Shown here in pieces: positions 10,654 to 22,388 of a stretch of 64,000 bases of DNA. Below the pieces are notes generated by a model. It was not told the origin of the DNA. It worked only from the letters and a program-made list of their open reading frames with translations, and did no database searches. Each line of letters opens with the position of its first letter. Within the stretch, counting starts at the first letter, position 1. Made by a program: the position numbers and the translations under genes. The DNA comes from Cycas panzhihuaensis (taxonomy: Eukaryota > Cycadophyta): assembly GCA_023213395.1 (NCBI GenBank), contig CM041465.1, positions 138,577,741-138,641,740 of the forward strand. Reading direction: 5' to 3'.

Positions 10654-12545
10654 TGTGATGATGAAGAAGTAGAAGAGATGATAGAAGTATGTGCCACTAA
10701 CATGTGCAGCTAGTACACCTAGCACAATAAGGATGTAGAAATAAATACTATTATAAGAAGCAAGCAATGATTAAGTATGAAAAATTAATATAAGAAATGA
10801 TGCAAGAATGAGGCCTAATGTAAAGCTGGCAAAGAGTGGTGATGTGTTATGCCACTAACCTCTCACTTATGTCCAAATATAGATGAGGTTTCGATGCCTA
10901 AGGCTTCTAATATACATCCATGATACCCACACCTATGCTTAGTGATGAAATCCAAGTCACACTGGAGCCTAGGTGCTTCCAATCCTCACTCAGTTTACTA
11001 GTGAGTAGCTATATACCTCCTCTAAAGATTTAAATGATATGTACATATCCCATGGCTATGATGGATATTGGACTGAGTTAATTTTAATCTTGCATTAAGG
11101 TTTTCAGTTTTCTTGGGTGGTTATCAGGATTATCCCTGATTGGAAGTCGTAGATATGGCTAACCTGTCCCTCCACCACTATTCCAGTTAAGACCAAACCT
11201 AGTATGAAACTCAAATCTTCCTTAGGGCCTAGACTTCAACCAAGGCGAGTGTGTGCACAAGTTAAAAACTGGCAGTATAGATTGTACGGATGAGATTCCT
11301 TTTAGGAATAATATAAGTTATTTTCGAATAATTAAAAACTGAAATGGAAAGTTATCAAATATGCTTGCTTATTTTTTGTTCATGCTTTATTGTTGTTACT
11401 ACTTTTTTGATGCTTTATGCTATGTGTGTAAATAGAAAAAGTATACTAAATTTAGCAAGGTAATCAGATGTTGCTTCTGATCCAAGGTTTCCCTTGCTTT
11501 AGTACAATGTTTCTAAATATGTTTTTAAAAATTTCAATACAAAATCCATAATGGGCTAAAAAGTGGATCAACTTACTGCTAAAATATTGATTTTCCTAAA
11601 TCTATATGCATGCTATTTTATCTTATTTTGTGATTTTTTTAATGAAATTTACAAATAATGATAAATGGGTAAAATTTTCTAAAAATTACAAATATGAAGG
11701 CCTAAATGATGAAATATAAATTTATGGAAGAAGGAAAAAGTGTTTAGAATGTCATTTTTGATAGATTAGTGAAGCTAGATTTTTGCAAAGGCATAAAAAC
11801 AATTTTGCCTGAAAAAGCACAAAAGTATAATCCTGCGAAATTCACTGTCTCAGAATCAGAACTTCAATATGTAAAAAGTTTCATTTTGAAACTTACATCA
11901 ACTTTTTGTTCTTTACCATCTCCAAAATCATCCAAAAATTTGACTAAAATGCCCTCACAATGTCCTTTGTGGGGTTGAGTAGGCAAATTTAGCATCTGTG
12001 AAAAACTGTATCGATCTCACTAACTAGTGGATAAAATTTGATAAGATTTATCTTAAAATGATCCTAAGACATAAATATACCAGATTCCTTAATAAAACTT
12101 TCAGATGTTTAGCTTATAATTAAAGGATTTCATTGGGAAAAGTGCCTTAAGTCACTTATCCACAAATTTTACCCTTTTGTTTTAGTTAAAACTCACTATT
12201 GTAGGTTGAATCTAAAGTTGTTCTAGAAAACAAAATTGATCCTATAGTCAAGGTGACCTTGCATGACAAATTTCATTAAAATATGAGATGGGTCAAAATT
12301 TTCATGAAATTTTAGTCCTTTGATGCTTCCGGGACTGTTTCGACAGCTGAACGTCTTCAAAAACCTATATTCTTCACCTCTATAATTTTTTACACATAGA
12401 AAAAGTAGCAACATATAAAGTACTATAATTTTAAGCTCTCAAAATGTTAAAAATGATGAATGCACTCTCAATACTTCACAGTGAAGGTGAAGGAGGGGCA
12501 AAATGACTCCATGCAAGTGGAATGGAGTGAATAGATCATTGTCTA
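10654..12545 (-). other. Copia-1 5' untranslated leader, no coding signal
   Basis: About 1.9 kb between the primer binding site and gag. Short frames here show no retrotransposon motif or conserved composition. The length is long for a copia leader, so part of it could be foreign sequence or decayed beyond recognition. Confidence 0.6.
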
Positions 12546-12557
12546 GCTCTAATACCA
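12546..12557 (-). other. Copia-1 primer binding site (initiator Met tRNA type)
   Basis: The minus strand reads TGGTATTAGAGC, two bases inside the 5' LTR. This is one change from TGGTATCAGAGC, the complement of the 3' end of plant initiator tRNA-Met. Confidence 0.85.
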
Positions 12558-12559
12558 CA

Positions 12560-12870
12560 TGAAGGAAGGATGATTCTAGGGAATAAATCACTCACATGTA
12601 CACAATAGAAATGGAGAATAAAAAAGAGATGAAACAAGATATGAGAGCAAGCTTGGAGGTGAGAATGAATAATGATTCCCTTCTTGAGATTTTGCCTTTT
12701 ATTATTGAGGGTGAGCATTAGGGTTAGGATTTTCCCACCTAATGACATGAACCTGAAATTACATCTAAATGTACATAAAGTACATTTTATCAAGAGACTA
12801 ATGGTAATAATATATCCTAAGGTCACATAATTAATCTACACAAATGACCTTGATACATTAACCTCTTTCA
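12560..12870 (-). repeat. Copia-1 5' LTR (311 bp)
   Basis: Same length and order as 5326-5636, starting TGAAGGAAGG and ending CCTCTTTCA on the plus strand. It is followed by the target duplication TATAC. Confidence 0.92.
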
Positions 12871-14889
12871 TATACAAATTTTGTGTGCAAAGATAAAAGC
12901 AAATATTGGTAAACTTTGTCAAAGGCTACCCAAAACATAAACAGAGTTTCTATTGATAAAAATATCTAAAGGATTTTTGCTCAATATCCATTAGGACAAG
13001 CAAACTTGTTACAACTCAGCATTGATTTTAATAGCCAACTATATTCTTAAATTTTAACTGACTACTTTCAACCACTATACTAGATTTAAAAAGGCTACTT
13101 ATTATACCTCCATAATATGACATTTGCAACTTATCATACTACTCTAGGATTCTCTTTAATACATTTGTAATGAAGCAAGTGGTTGTTAGGTTTAAACAGG
13201 GGATAAGGGGTCCATTTTAAGGGACTTTTGGAGAAGAGAGATTGGAGGGTATTCAGAGCTTGAGACTTATAGTTTTACTTTTTTTGGAGGGCTATTAAGG
13301 TTTTACTTTCGATAATTATTTTTTATCGAGATGATCTAGATAGAGAGTTAAATTTTTCTTATTCTACTCATTTGGTTATAATCCATACATGTGAAGGTTG
13401 TAATTGTATTTGGGAAGGAATTACATATGAAATCAAATAACTAATATTTAAGCTTCTTTTAGTAAGCTTCTTATTGATGCTACAAGGCTTTAGATTTTTT
13501 ATTTATCTTGATTCATAATAGTTTTACACAATAAGGATTGTGTTAGGTGGCACATTTATGCTTAGGTTGTTATTATTATATTGAATTTATACCATTTGAA
13601 TATTATGGCTTAAGGTAGTTGTTTTGTACTCATTTTATTAATAACTAGAGAATTATTTGAGAAGTAATAGATAGATGAAATAGTTAAGGTATTATATATT
13701 CTACATCTAAAATTATCATGGCATATGAGTTTTTGTTAATTTCTTTAATGAAATCTCTAATTTGATGTTCACTCATTCGTGAGGTGAGGTTTTCTGGATA
13801 TGTAAGGTGACTTAATTCAAATCCTCCATACATTTGCAATTCAAACTTTTTATGTATCTATTGGTGTAGAGTGATCTTAACATAGAGTTAGCACTCTTTG
13901 GTTTAATACTATAATTGCCTTTATATCAACCATAGTCCTTGCCTATTGTTTTAGCCTAGGTAGAATAAGGCAATAACTATAGATGCAAGATCAATGAGGG
14001 GAAGAATTTATTGATATCTCTATTATAGATTAAATCAAGAGGGTTCAAAAATTTTGATTAAGAGTTATCTCTACTTGAGTATTCTTATACTGTGCCTATG
14101 TCATGCCTCCCAAAACAAGTGGATTAGATATTAGATATTTTCTTAAGGCATATAGGTTATTTTAGCTCTTAACTTGGTCTTGGTGCTTGGTAAAGTTTAG
14201 AATGAAGAATATCTTGTGCTCTCAAGGATTCTCCATCGAGATCTAAGTTTTATATGGAGTTTTCTTCAAGATTTGGCTTGTTATAGGACTTATCTTAGTA
14301 TATTTATTCTATGATTTGTTCCAGTAGTGAATCCACTTCTAGATCAGCATTCTTTCTTTATCCTCTTGTTGTCTTCACCATCAATCTTCTTGAGATTTTA
14401 TTTCTCGTTCATCTTTTTCATATTTTCTTCATAGATCCTAGTGTTTTTAGTCTTGTTCCATGGTTCAAGTGGCTTGTTTTCTTATTTTCACACTAGTTTG
14501 AGACATTATTTGTCATTTTCACCCTTTAGTTTGTTTAGAATTTTTTATCCATTGTTGGTGGCTCTCTCATTATTGCTCATTCAATGCTTATTCTCCTCTC
14601 TTTTCTTACTTATTCATGGGTTTAGATAAGGACCCCTCAATATAAGGTATAAGAAATTCTAATGGGATTACTTATTACACTCTTCTACTTTCTTGTTCAT
14701 ATCAACTTTCTCTACTTCCCTTTCTTCTTAGTCTCTTTAAATTAGGATCAAGTTTTTTTTCTACCTTTTCATGTTCCATAGTATTTAAGTTTAAGTTTGT
14801 CATATACCTTTGTCTATCACCTTATCCTCTTTCTCTATCGGAAGGCTAGTTCATCTAGGACCACCCAAATCTAATTGAACATAGAGTCT
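12871..14889. other. Unassigned AT-rich spacer
   Basis: Two kilobases with no motif I can name. Short open frames at 14311-14629 encode only Phe/Leu/Ser-rich low-complexity peptides. It is the continuation of the target sequence into which Copia-1 inserted. No tRNA, promoter or repeat was seen. Confidence 0.6.
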
Positions 14890-15713
14890 TGATTAAATTT
14901 TCATCTCTTAGGCTAAGTACATGTGAAAATTTCTAAAGAAATTGATAAAAGAACATTATAAACCTACTAACACCCCCATGGAAATAGGAGCAAAGCTCAC
15001 AACTTAAGAAGATATCTAACTAGTTAATGGCACATTGTATAGATAACTAGTTGGCAATATGATCTATTTGACTACGATTAGGCCAAATATATCATTCATA
15101 ATTGGATTGGTACCTAAATTTATAATAACATCAGAGTAATGCCATTGTTTAGATATAAAGTGAATCCTCAAATACTTGCATGAAACATTGTAGTATGGAT
15201 TAGAGTTTATTCATAACAACAACTTCAAGATGGTTGAATTCACTAATATAGATTGGGTTGGATGTGTCAATTCCATGATATTAACATCTAGTTATTGTTC
15301 CAACATTAGTTCATCATCTATGATATGGACTAGCAAGAAGTAATCGAGCATTGCACTCTTCAACTGAAGTAGAATACAAGGTTATAGTTACAGCAACTAC
15401 TAAAGTAATATTGATCAAATAAATTCTTGGCAATTTAGATATTCATCAAGAGGATGTCACAACTCTATATTATGATAATTGAAGTACTTTAAAGTTAGAC
15501 AAGAACCTTATGTTTCATATGTCTACCAAGCATATTGAAATACATTATCATTTCAACTAAGACCAAATCCAAAAGGATGAAGTTAAGTTGATCTACATGC
15601 CAATAAATAAGTAGTTAGTAGACATCTTCACCAAACCCCTTATGTGAAAGAACTTCCAAAAATTTAGAAAAAGGTTAGGTATCATAACTAATGATGTAAA
15701 TATTAAGAAGAGG
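14890..15713 (+). pseudogene. Copia-2b pol 3' end: RT tail and RNase H (decayed, 5'-truncated)
   Basis: The frame reads NTPMEIGAKL, GTLYR-x-LVGNMIYLTT, RPNISFIIGL, ILKYLHETL, VEFTNIDWVG, a TEVEYK motif, KHIEIHYHF and DIFTKPLM, all standard copia RT-to-RNase H landmarks. Everything upstream (gag, integrase, most of RT) is missing. A purine run AAGAAGAGG (15705-15713) leads into an LTR. It belongs to the same family as Copia-2 at 17.8-42.1 kb, judging from the shared LTR. Confidence 0.85.
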
Positions 15714-16056
15714 TGTTAAATTATTTGTACAAATATGTTAATATTTATATTAAGTGTTGGACCCTTATGTTTAATATTAAGTCATATATTTTATATTATA
15801 ATATTATGTACTTTATGTAAGGGTACTTTACCACCCAATGTGATAAAGTATACCCACTTTATTTCTAATGATATAAAGTTGTGATTTAAGAGTCAATGTA
15901 CCCCTTATGCACTTTTACATATGTGAGTGCACAAGCATCAAGATATGTATGTTTGACAAGTGTTAATCACACAGCCTCCTAAGATTCCTCCTCCTATATA
16001 TATTGAGATTATTTCTCATGTAGAATATAAGAGTGAGATGTATTATATTATTTACA
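15714..16056 (+). repeat. Copia-2 family LTR following the Copia-2b fragment
   Basis: Starts TGTTAAATTATT after a polypurine tract and ends near TTTACA. It aligns from CCTTATGTTTAATATTAAG onward with 41812-42117, sharing the order GGTACTTTACCA, CAATGTACCCCT and CTAAGATTCCTCCTC. A TATA-like CCTATATATATTGAG lies at about 15993. Because pol precedes it, it is the 3' LTR of Copia-2b. It may also be the 5' LTR of Copia-2, but the primer site after it (TTTTATCACA) is unconvincing. Confidence 0.8.
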
Positions 16057-17814
16057 CTTATTTTTATCACAAATGTATTTTACAGACTGGAAATTATCTA
16101 AATTAATTTCTAGGATTTTTTCTAAGATTCAATTTATAATTATAACAGGGTAAATATAAAGAAAACATTATTTTTTCTTTATTTTTTAACACAAAAATAA
16201 TTATTTTATAAGGTTTCTTTAGCAAATTTATAAATTTCTCTTTATTGTTAGCCTCAAACTCACCAAAACCTGTTTATCTCAACCCTTAGCTATAGTTGGT
16301 CAGTGCAGTCAATGTTTTAAGTAGATTTGTCACTATTTTATGAGTTTGTTACCACAAAAAAAAGGTGTTTATGCTCATTCTTACTTATAAACTTCATGTT
16401 GGTCCTTACTAGAGGTATCTCTAGCCTTATCGACCCTTATTTCAATGATTAAGCTCATTGTTAAATAGTTTTGACCTACTATTACTCAATCTAGAATATA
16501 CTAAACATTATAAAAATCGCTAGGGAATATTATTGGAGACTGACAATCATACATCTAAAGTTTCATGATGATCAAAGCTTCTGTCATTAAAGTATCATCA
16601 CCTGCATGTTCAATTTTGTGCCCATGCCATCGCTCAAGTTCATTTTTCAAAAATTTTCATGTTTCGACTTTAGAGAAAATACTTTAGGTTATGAATTTAG
16701 GCAAATTTTGGGATATTCACTTTTTATAAAAGGTCACCTTTCTAAAGTTTGATTTTTCTGAGTGATTTAATTTTATTTCATTTTTTAAAAGCCAAGCAAC
16801 TCTTTTTTTATTTTTTTTAGCTTAATAAACACTTTTTAAAAAATTATAAGTGTGTTTATTTATTTAAAAATTAATAAATTAATGACTATTTAGATGTTTT
16901 CGTGAAAAAATCATATTGTATAAGTGTTTTTAAGACTCTCTGTGAGGTGTCTTCTTAGTCCAACTCATCAAACGAACTTAAAAGTATTAACTTTTAGTAA
17001 AAAAAATCACTTTTTTTTTGTATGTATTAGAATTATTTTAAAGTCCTAACATCTTCTTGTTGGTATATGAATTAGCACAAGTGATTAAATTGAGTTTCAG
17101 TTTATTATTTTTACACTTAAAAATAAACCCACTTCAAGCACTACATGCAAGTAGTAAGTTCTTATTTGGCACTTGTACTTGTTTTTTTTTTTTAGTGCTC
17201 TTTTTGTTACACTTAAAGTGTTATTTTAAGCACTCAAGTAGCTTTATTTAGAAGCATTCTGTATAAGTTTTTAAATAGTTTTAAAGGTAGCAATATCATG
17301 ATTTCATAAGTAATTTATTCTAATCCACTAAAATGCTTTGAATTTTGCATAAAAATCTTTGTAAAAGAGTCTTGAAAAAAGATAAAACCTTCCCTTTAAC
17401 ACCTCAAGGTTGGTGCATTCTCTAAGGGACCAACTAACTATATAGTTAATGCATAATAATTAAGATTTTTTTGAAGAAAAGTAGGTTAAAAAAGGATGTT
17501 ATTGGAGCTATGAATTTTAGAGAAAATAGGGTACGTCCGTGTAGATCAACCGTACCTCACTTATTCTAAACTTGATCTTGGCCAATTGTTAGATCTACTA
17601 AAAATATCAGGTTTAGACCAACTCCTTGCCTAGCCCTCTACCTTTCAAAGTACTCTCTTCAATTGGTGGATCTTCTTGTAAGATCAAGGTTGTTGGTGTA
17701 TTTGCAAGTGGAACTTAAGTAGTGAAAGCTTTGAGTTTCAAAGTTATTTCTTAGAAATAAGAGTATTTTTTAAAAAATAACTTAAACATAATAGTAGCTA
17801 TCAACATGTTTAAT
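16057..17814. other. Unassigned AT-rich stretch before the Copia-2 gag
   Basis: About 1.75 kb of AT-rich DNA with several long T runs. It is either a very long Copia-2 leader or an old insertion. No open frame with a recognisable motif, no LTR boundary and no RNA gene was seen. Confidence 0.6.
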
Positions 17815-18454
17815 ATAAGATGTATTAAATTAACTAGTAAAGATAATTTTTAGAAATGGAAAAAATAAGAAAATAATTTACTTATTATGAATGAACATTA
17901 GGCTTATGTATTAGGTAGAGTTAAAAAACCCATTCTTATTAAAAGTCTAACAGATAGTAATATCATAATCTATCATGATTTTGCTTTAGTTATTATATGG
18001 AAAGCTAAGAATGAAATAGTCTTATTCTTTATTCATATGACTATTAATAATGCCGTTAGCCAAAACATTATAAATATTGTTACTTCAAAAGATGTATGGG
18101 ATACTTTGCTTTCTTTATATGAAAGGTGAGATAATGAATGTATTATAATATCAAAAGCAAAGTTATTTACTGTAAAATTTATTTAAGTTTAAAACAATAT
18201 TTTTGTCTTCAATTAAAGAGATCAACAACGAATTAACCACATTAGACAAACTAGCATCAAATAAAGACCTTATGACTGCAACGATTTATGTATTGCCACA
18301 AGAGTATAATAACTTTATTTTATTATTCATAACAGGAGGTGCACTTGGCATAATTACTTTCAATCAACTTGAAAGTCTTTTACTATGAGAGAAGCAAATC
18401 TACTTTCATTAGGATAATACATCTACTCTAAGATCTTTCACAACCAAGTATAAG
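17815..18454 (+). pseudogene. Copia-2 gag, first part (decayed)
   Basis: The frame shows copia gag landmarks: LTSKDNF-x-KWKK, LGRVKKPIL, a helix-rich segment ending SKDVWDTLLSLYER, then a shifted frame with KEINNELTTLDKLAS and ATIYVLPQEYNNFI. These match the UBN2-type gag of plant copia elements. The frame is cut at 18454 by Gypsy-1 and resumes at 24832. Stops and at least one shift are present. Confidence 0.75.
18450..18454. repeat. Target site duplication of Gypsy-1 (left, ATAAG)
   Basis: ATAAG directly precedes the left LTR and is repeated at 24827-24831 directly after the right LTR. A 5-bp duplication is normal for gypsy integrase. Confidence 0.93.
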
Positions 18455-18828
18455 TGGGATGTTTTTTCTCATCAATACTCTTGAGATAGTAGAGAATTTG
18501 ATAATCGCAACATTGTCTTCTTATCCAACATAGCAAACAAGCTAACCAAGAGTTTCACAGGAACACTAGAGCGCTAAATGATCACCAAAAGATAGAAAGC
18601 ATTGCAGCATAATATTTATAAAAATCTTCTATCAAGATAACCATCATTTACAATTTATGAACCTCATATAGACAAAATAGGGTCTTATACATGTAATCCT
18701 ATTGGTGGCCTAAGCGGCCTTCCATTCTATCGAACGACAGCACCCATGCATACTATTGGTCCGTTAGATGGCACATGCACAAAGTTCTATAGTGGTTTAT
18801 ATAACTTAGCCGAATAAGTTATATAACA
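18455..18828 (-). repeat. Gypsy-1 3' LTR (374 bp)
   Basis: On the plus strand it begins TGGGATGTTTT and ends TATATAACA. It is collinear with 24453-24826 and with the Gypsy-A LTR at 2186-2559. Confidence 0.94.
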
Positions 18829-18841
18829 AGTCCCCTCTCCT
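18829..18841 (-). other. Polypurine tract of Gypsy-1
   Basis: Plus-strand AGTCCCCTCTCCT is AGGAGAGGGGACT on the minus strand, right next to the 3' LTR. It matches the tract of Gypsy-A. Confidence 0.85.
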
Positions 18842-19130
18842 AAGATGCTGAGTCCTCGAGGTATGTGAGATGCAGGTGCTTTTTGACAAACTCATCAGAC
18901 TCCCAAGTTGCTTCATTAGAGGTGCAACATATCCACTGTATCAAATATTATCAAATGGACCGATTATGGAGACATCATTATCTGGTAGCCAGGATATGTT
19001 CTGGAGGTACAGATAAGGTTTTCTCTTCATCCAAAATTGGAAGGGTTATCTGGGGAGTATGGGTTTTGCTTAGACACTTAGAAGGCAGAGACATGAAAAA
19101 CATTATGGATGTTTGTGGTAGGGGGAAGGT
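18842..19130 (-). pseudogene. Gypsy-1 chromodomain-like C-terminus (decayed)
   Basis: Minus-strand reading gives FHVS, LPILDEEKTLSVPPEHILATR and, in a shifted frame, YLIQW and NEATWES. This is the tail of a plant chromovirus integrase. Chromodomains read histone marks and direct integration. The Gypsy-A copy at 1960-2155 preserves it in one frame, which supports the reading here. Confidence 0.7.
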
Positions 19131-20244
19131 TGAGAGAATATGCAACTTCACCAATACATTTAAGGATTTTATAGGAGTCATAATATTGAGGGCTAAGTTT
19201 GTGGTTCTTATGATGGCGAAGGGATTGTTGCTTATAAGGTTTGAGATGAAGAAATACCATATCCCTAATATTGAAGGAGCGATCAGAGCGGTGGCGGTAT
19301 GCTAATTATTTCATTCGATTTTGGGCCATGGATAGGTTTTATTTAAGGTTGTGGAGAATTTGGTCCATATACTATAATTTTTATTACACTACTGCCATAC
19401 AGAGGTTGGTAGCTAAGGTGTGATGGAACAGAAGGAGATACCCATAGAGATCAAAAAATGGAGTCATTCCAATGGCTGAATGGTGTGAGGAGTTGTACCA
19501 ATACTTAGCTAGAGCTAGCCATGGTGTCCATTTAGACTAGTGGTCAGATGTAAAGCAATGTAAGTAGGTCTCCAGAGTTTTGTTAAGGACCTCAAATTGG
19601 CCATCGGTCTGTGGATGGTATGCAGAACTCATATTGAATGATGTACCTGATGGGCAGAATAACTCTTGCCAAAAGGAGCTAGTGAATTTTGGGTCACAAT
19701 CACATACAATAGAGGATGGAAAACCGTATAAACGAAATATTGTCTGGATGTAGATGTCAGTGATGTGTGGGGCTTTATAGGTTATGTGGACAGGCAAGAA
19801 GTGGGCATATTTTGTCAACTGATCTATGACTACTAAAATGGAGTCAGATCCAATAGATGGTGGTAGGCCCGTTATAAAGTCCATGGTAATATCTTGCCAT
19901 TTACCTTGTGGGATATGCAATGGTTGAAGGAGGCCCGGTTGAGGTTTTGTATCATCTTTGTTACGTTGGCATGTATCATATTCTGAGATAAAGGTAAGGA
20001 TAGTGGATTTCATTTTTGGCCAAAAGAAGTCAGAACGAATCCTATGGTAAGTTTTATCGAAACCAGAGTGGCCGCTAAGAGGGGAAAAATGATATTCTGA
20101 TAAAATCCACAAGATAAAAGTTGAGAAGGCATGTACAAATATGCGATTTTGGTATAAGAGAAGATTATTATGGATGGACCAATCCTTATGAGTGTGGACC
20201 TTATTGGCCCAGTGTGCAAAATCATGTTGGTTTTGGTTAGCCAT
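19131..20244 (-). pseudogene. Gypsy-1 integrase (best preserved domain of the element)
   Basis: A 235-codon stretch (19537-20244) is open. It contains the zinc-binding part GHSGFDKTYHRIRSDFFW with DTCQRN (one Cys is Tyr), the catalytic motifs MDFITGLPP, CDCDPKFTSSFW and TDGQFEVLNK, and WQELF. Downstream, stops fall almost only at Gln positions while Trp codons remain intact. Integrase joins element cDNA to target DNA. The stretch ends in a stop where Gypsy-A has a Gln codon. Confidence 0.9.
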
Positions 20245-20349
20245 GCCTAAATCCTATAGCCATGTCAGTTGTGGGGAGGAAATGGCATAAATGGTGGGGT
20301 CCTAAGTATGACTGGTGTTATCGCCAAGTGTAGGTGAAGGCAACCTCGA

Positions 20350-20900
20350 GAGAGCATCTACCACAATGTTATCTTTCTCCTTTTTATATGTGATTATAAA
20401 ATTAAAAACTTAGAGGCAGTCAGCCCATTTTGCTTGCTCTTCTGAGAGGACTAGTTGATCTAGTAAACGACGAAGGCTATGATGATCAGTGAGGATAGTG
20501 AATTTAGAACTAAGTAGATACTATTGCCACTTGTCAATGGCATGAAGGATGGCCCATATTTCTTTTTTATAGGTAGAAAGTCCACACTCATGATCTTTGA
20601 GTTTTTGACTTTCGAAAGCAATGGGGTGGAAGTCTTGCATTAAGATCGCACCTAATCCAAACCCAAAGGCATCATATTCTAATTGGAAAGGCCAAGAAAA
20701 GTCAGGGGAGGCCAAGACTGGGGTGGTTGTCATGACCTCCGTTATATGGAGGAAGGCCTCACTAGATGAGGAGGACCACTGGAAGGAATCCTTCTGAAGT
20801 AGGTGGGTTAAGGGAGTAGTTAAGGTGGCATAATTTTAAATGAACCATCGATAGAATATGGTAAGTCCTAGGAAAGCCTTCAATTGGGTCAAGGTTTTTA
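20350..20900 (-). pseudogene. Gypsy-1 RNase H (decayed)
   Basis: Reads VLASPDFSWPFQLEYDAF, GLGAILMQ, HPIAFESQKL, STYKKEIWAILHAIDKW, then FTILTDHHSL and NIVVDALSRLPSP. These are gypsy RNase H landmarks, followed by the short linker to integrase. Two stops sit at Gln positions. Confidence 0.87.
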
Positions 20901-21600
20901 GGGTTGGCCAATTAGTGATGACAGAGATTTTATTGAGATCCACCTGAACCCCTACAAAGGATATAATATGCCCAAGGTATTATAATTAAGATTTCCCAAA
21001 TTCACATTTGGAGAGCTTAGTATACTATTTATTCTCAGTTAGGATTTGAAGGATTGTTTCTAGATGTGGAATGTAGGTCTGCATATTTGAGCTATAGATA
21101 AGAATATCGTAGAAGAAGACAATGACAAATTTTTGTAAGTATGGGGAAAAGATCTTATTCATGAGGGCCACCTTTTAGGCTAGAGCATTACATAGGCCAA
21201 AGGGCATGACCTGGAACTCAAAGTAGCCATGGTGGGTTTAGAAAGTTGTTTTATGTTGATCCTCTAGTAAGATGAGGATTTGGTAGTATCCTAACTGTAA
21301 ATCAAGCTTAGTGAAAATTGCAGCGCCATAGATTTCATCTAATATGTCATCGATTCTTTGCGTGGGAAACTTATTTTTTATGGTGATTTTATTAAGCACA
21401 CGATAGTCAACACAAAGTCAAAAAAATCCATCCTTCTTGTGAATTAAGATGATGGGTGCCGCATACGAGCTTTTACTAGGTTAGATGATACCCATGTCCA
21501 ACAATTCCTGTATGATTTTTTTGATTTTATTTTTTAAGAAATAGGAATTTCTATATGGTCGAAGGCTAATCGGGTCGTGCGAACTTTATAACTCAATAGT
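20901..21600 (-). pseudogene. Gypsy-1 reverse transcriptase (decayed, catalytic Asp replaced)
   Basis: Landmarks are PYRNSYF, MGII-x-PSKSSYAAPIIL, HKKDG, LCVDYRVLNKITIKNKFP, RIDDILDEIYGA, TKLDLQLGYYQI, FEFQVMPFGL and LSKCEFGKS. The catalytic box reads FFYDILIYSS, so the first Asp of the usual F-x-D-D is Tyr, which would kill polymerisation. Stops lie at Gln, Arg and other positions. The domain and order are unmistakable. Confidence 0.9.
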
Positions 21601-21896
21601 GTGGTAAAAGTCTCAATCAGATGGGGTGCTAGCAGGTAACAGAGCAAATACTGATTGGTATCGATCTAATACTTGTTGGATATTAGGGTGGATACCTGAA
21701 GGTGCCTGGATATGGTTAAGATGAACGATGTATCCGATGTTACCATTGAGTTGGCAGCACATTCGTGAGGGTGAGATTACTTTGTTTGGGGGGCTTACAT
21801 CCCATAAAGTTTATGAGAGCGGCCTATGTGATCTTTGAACATAATGAAGGGGATCATGGGGGAGTTATTGGTGCTATAAGTTCCTAGAGTCTGGAG

Positions 21897-22388
21897 CTAC
21901 TGTATGCCAAGAATTACATCTGACCCACCTATAGACAGGGCATAAAAATCAGAGACAAGGGTATATGAGCCAATATGGACCGTGAGGTTTTTTATTGTTC
22001 CTGCATAATGGAGTGTGTGATGACCAGGCAAGGAGCAAGTGAGGCTAGTTTTAGGTTCTATGTAAAGATTCAGTTGGCGGGCAATGTAGATGTCGATGAA
22101 ATTTAGCGATGCGCCACCATCGATCAAAATGGTAATTGGGGTTTTCCTAAGTATTCCTTTGACTCGCAGTGGTTTAGGACATGCAATGGAGGTAACTGTG
22201 GATAAGGAAACTTCAAGCTCAGGGTTTGGGGGTAACTCATCAGTAGGGTGGTCTTGGGGTTCATCATCATATTCATGCTCAGTCTCAGGGTCGTCATTTG
22301 AGGGTAAGCCTAGGTCAATTGTGAAGACCATCTTCCTAGCTTTGCAGATTCTATTGTGACCAGTGGTCCATTTTTCAAAACATTGCAT
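21897..22388 (-). pseudogene. Gypsy-1 protease region (longest open frame of the gag-protease part)
   Basis: The 163-codon frame has MVFTIDLGLPSNDDPETE, an acidic spacer, then ITILIDGGASLNFID, the active-site box with DGGA in place of the more usual DSGA, and a late IGGSDVILGI matching the conserved flap and ILG end of gypsy proteases. Upstream the frame is closed by decay. The protease releases gag and pol products. Confidence 0.87.

Larger units (their letters stand above)
5326..12870 (-). mobile_element. Copia-1: complete but decayed Ty1/copia retrotransposon
   Basis: Two 311-bp direct LTRs with TG...CA ends bound gag, protease, integrase, RT and RNase H in copia order on the minus strand. 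Flanks are CATAC (5321-5325) and TATAC (12871-12875), a 5-bp target duplication with one change. The LTRs differ at roughly one site in eight by hand alignment, so the insertion is old. It landed 31 bp downstream of the stop of the decayed frame at 2678-5294. Confidence 0.93.

Noticed and set aside
14311-14629. Two overlapping hydrophobic plus-strand frames as a possible membrane protein
   Set aside because: Phe/Leu-rich composition follows from T-rich DNA. There is no homology signal and no support from context.
18865-19305. A 146-codon plus-strand open frame
   Set aside because: It is the antisense shadow of the Gypsy-1 integrase C-terminus and chromodomain, which are supported by family motifs on the minus strand.
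22090-22359. An 89-codon plus-strand frame with Gly/Ser-rich sequence
   Set aside because: Antisense of the Gypsy-1 protease frame, where the DGGAS motif lies on the minus strand.
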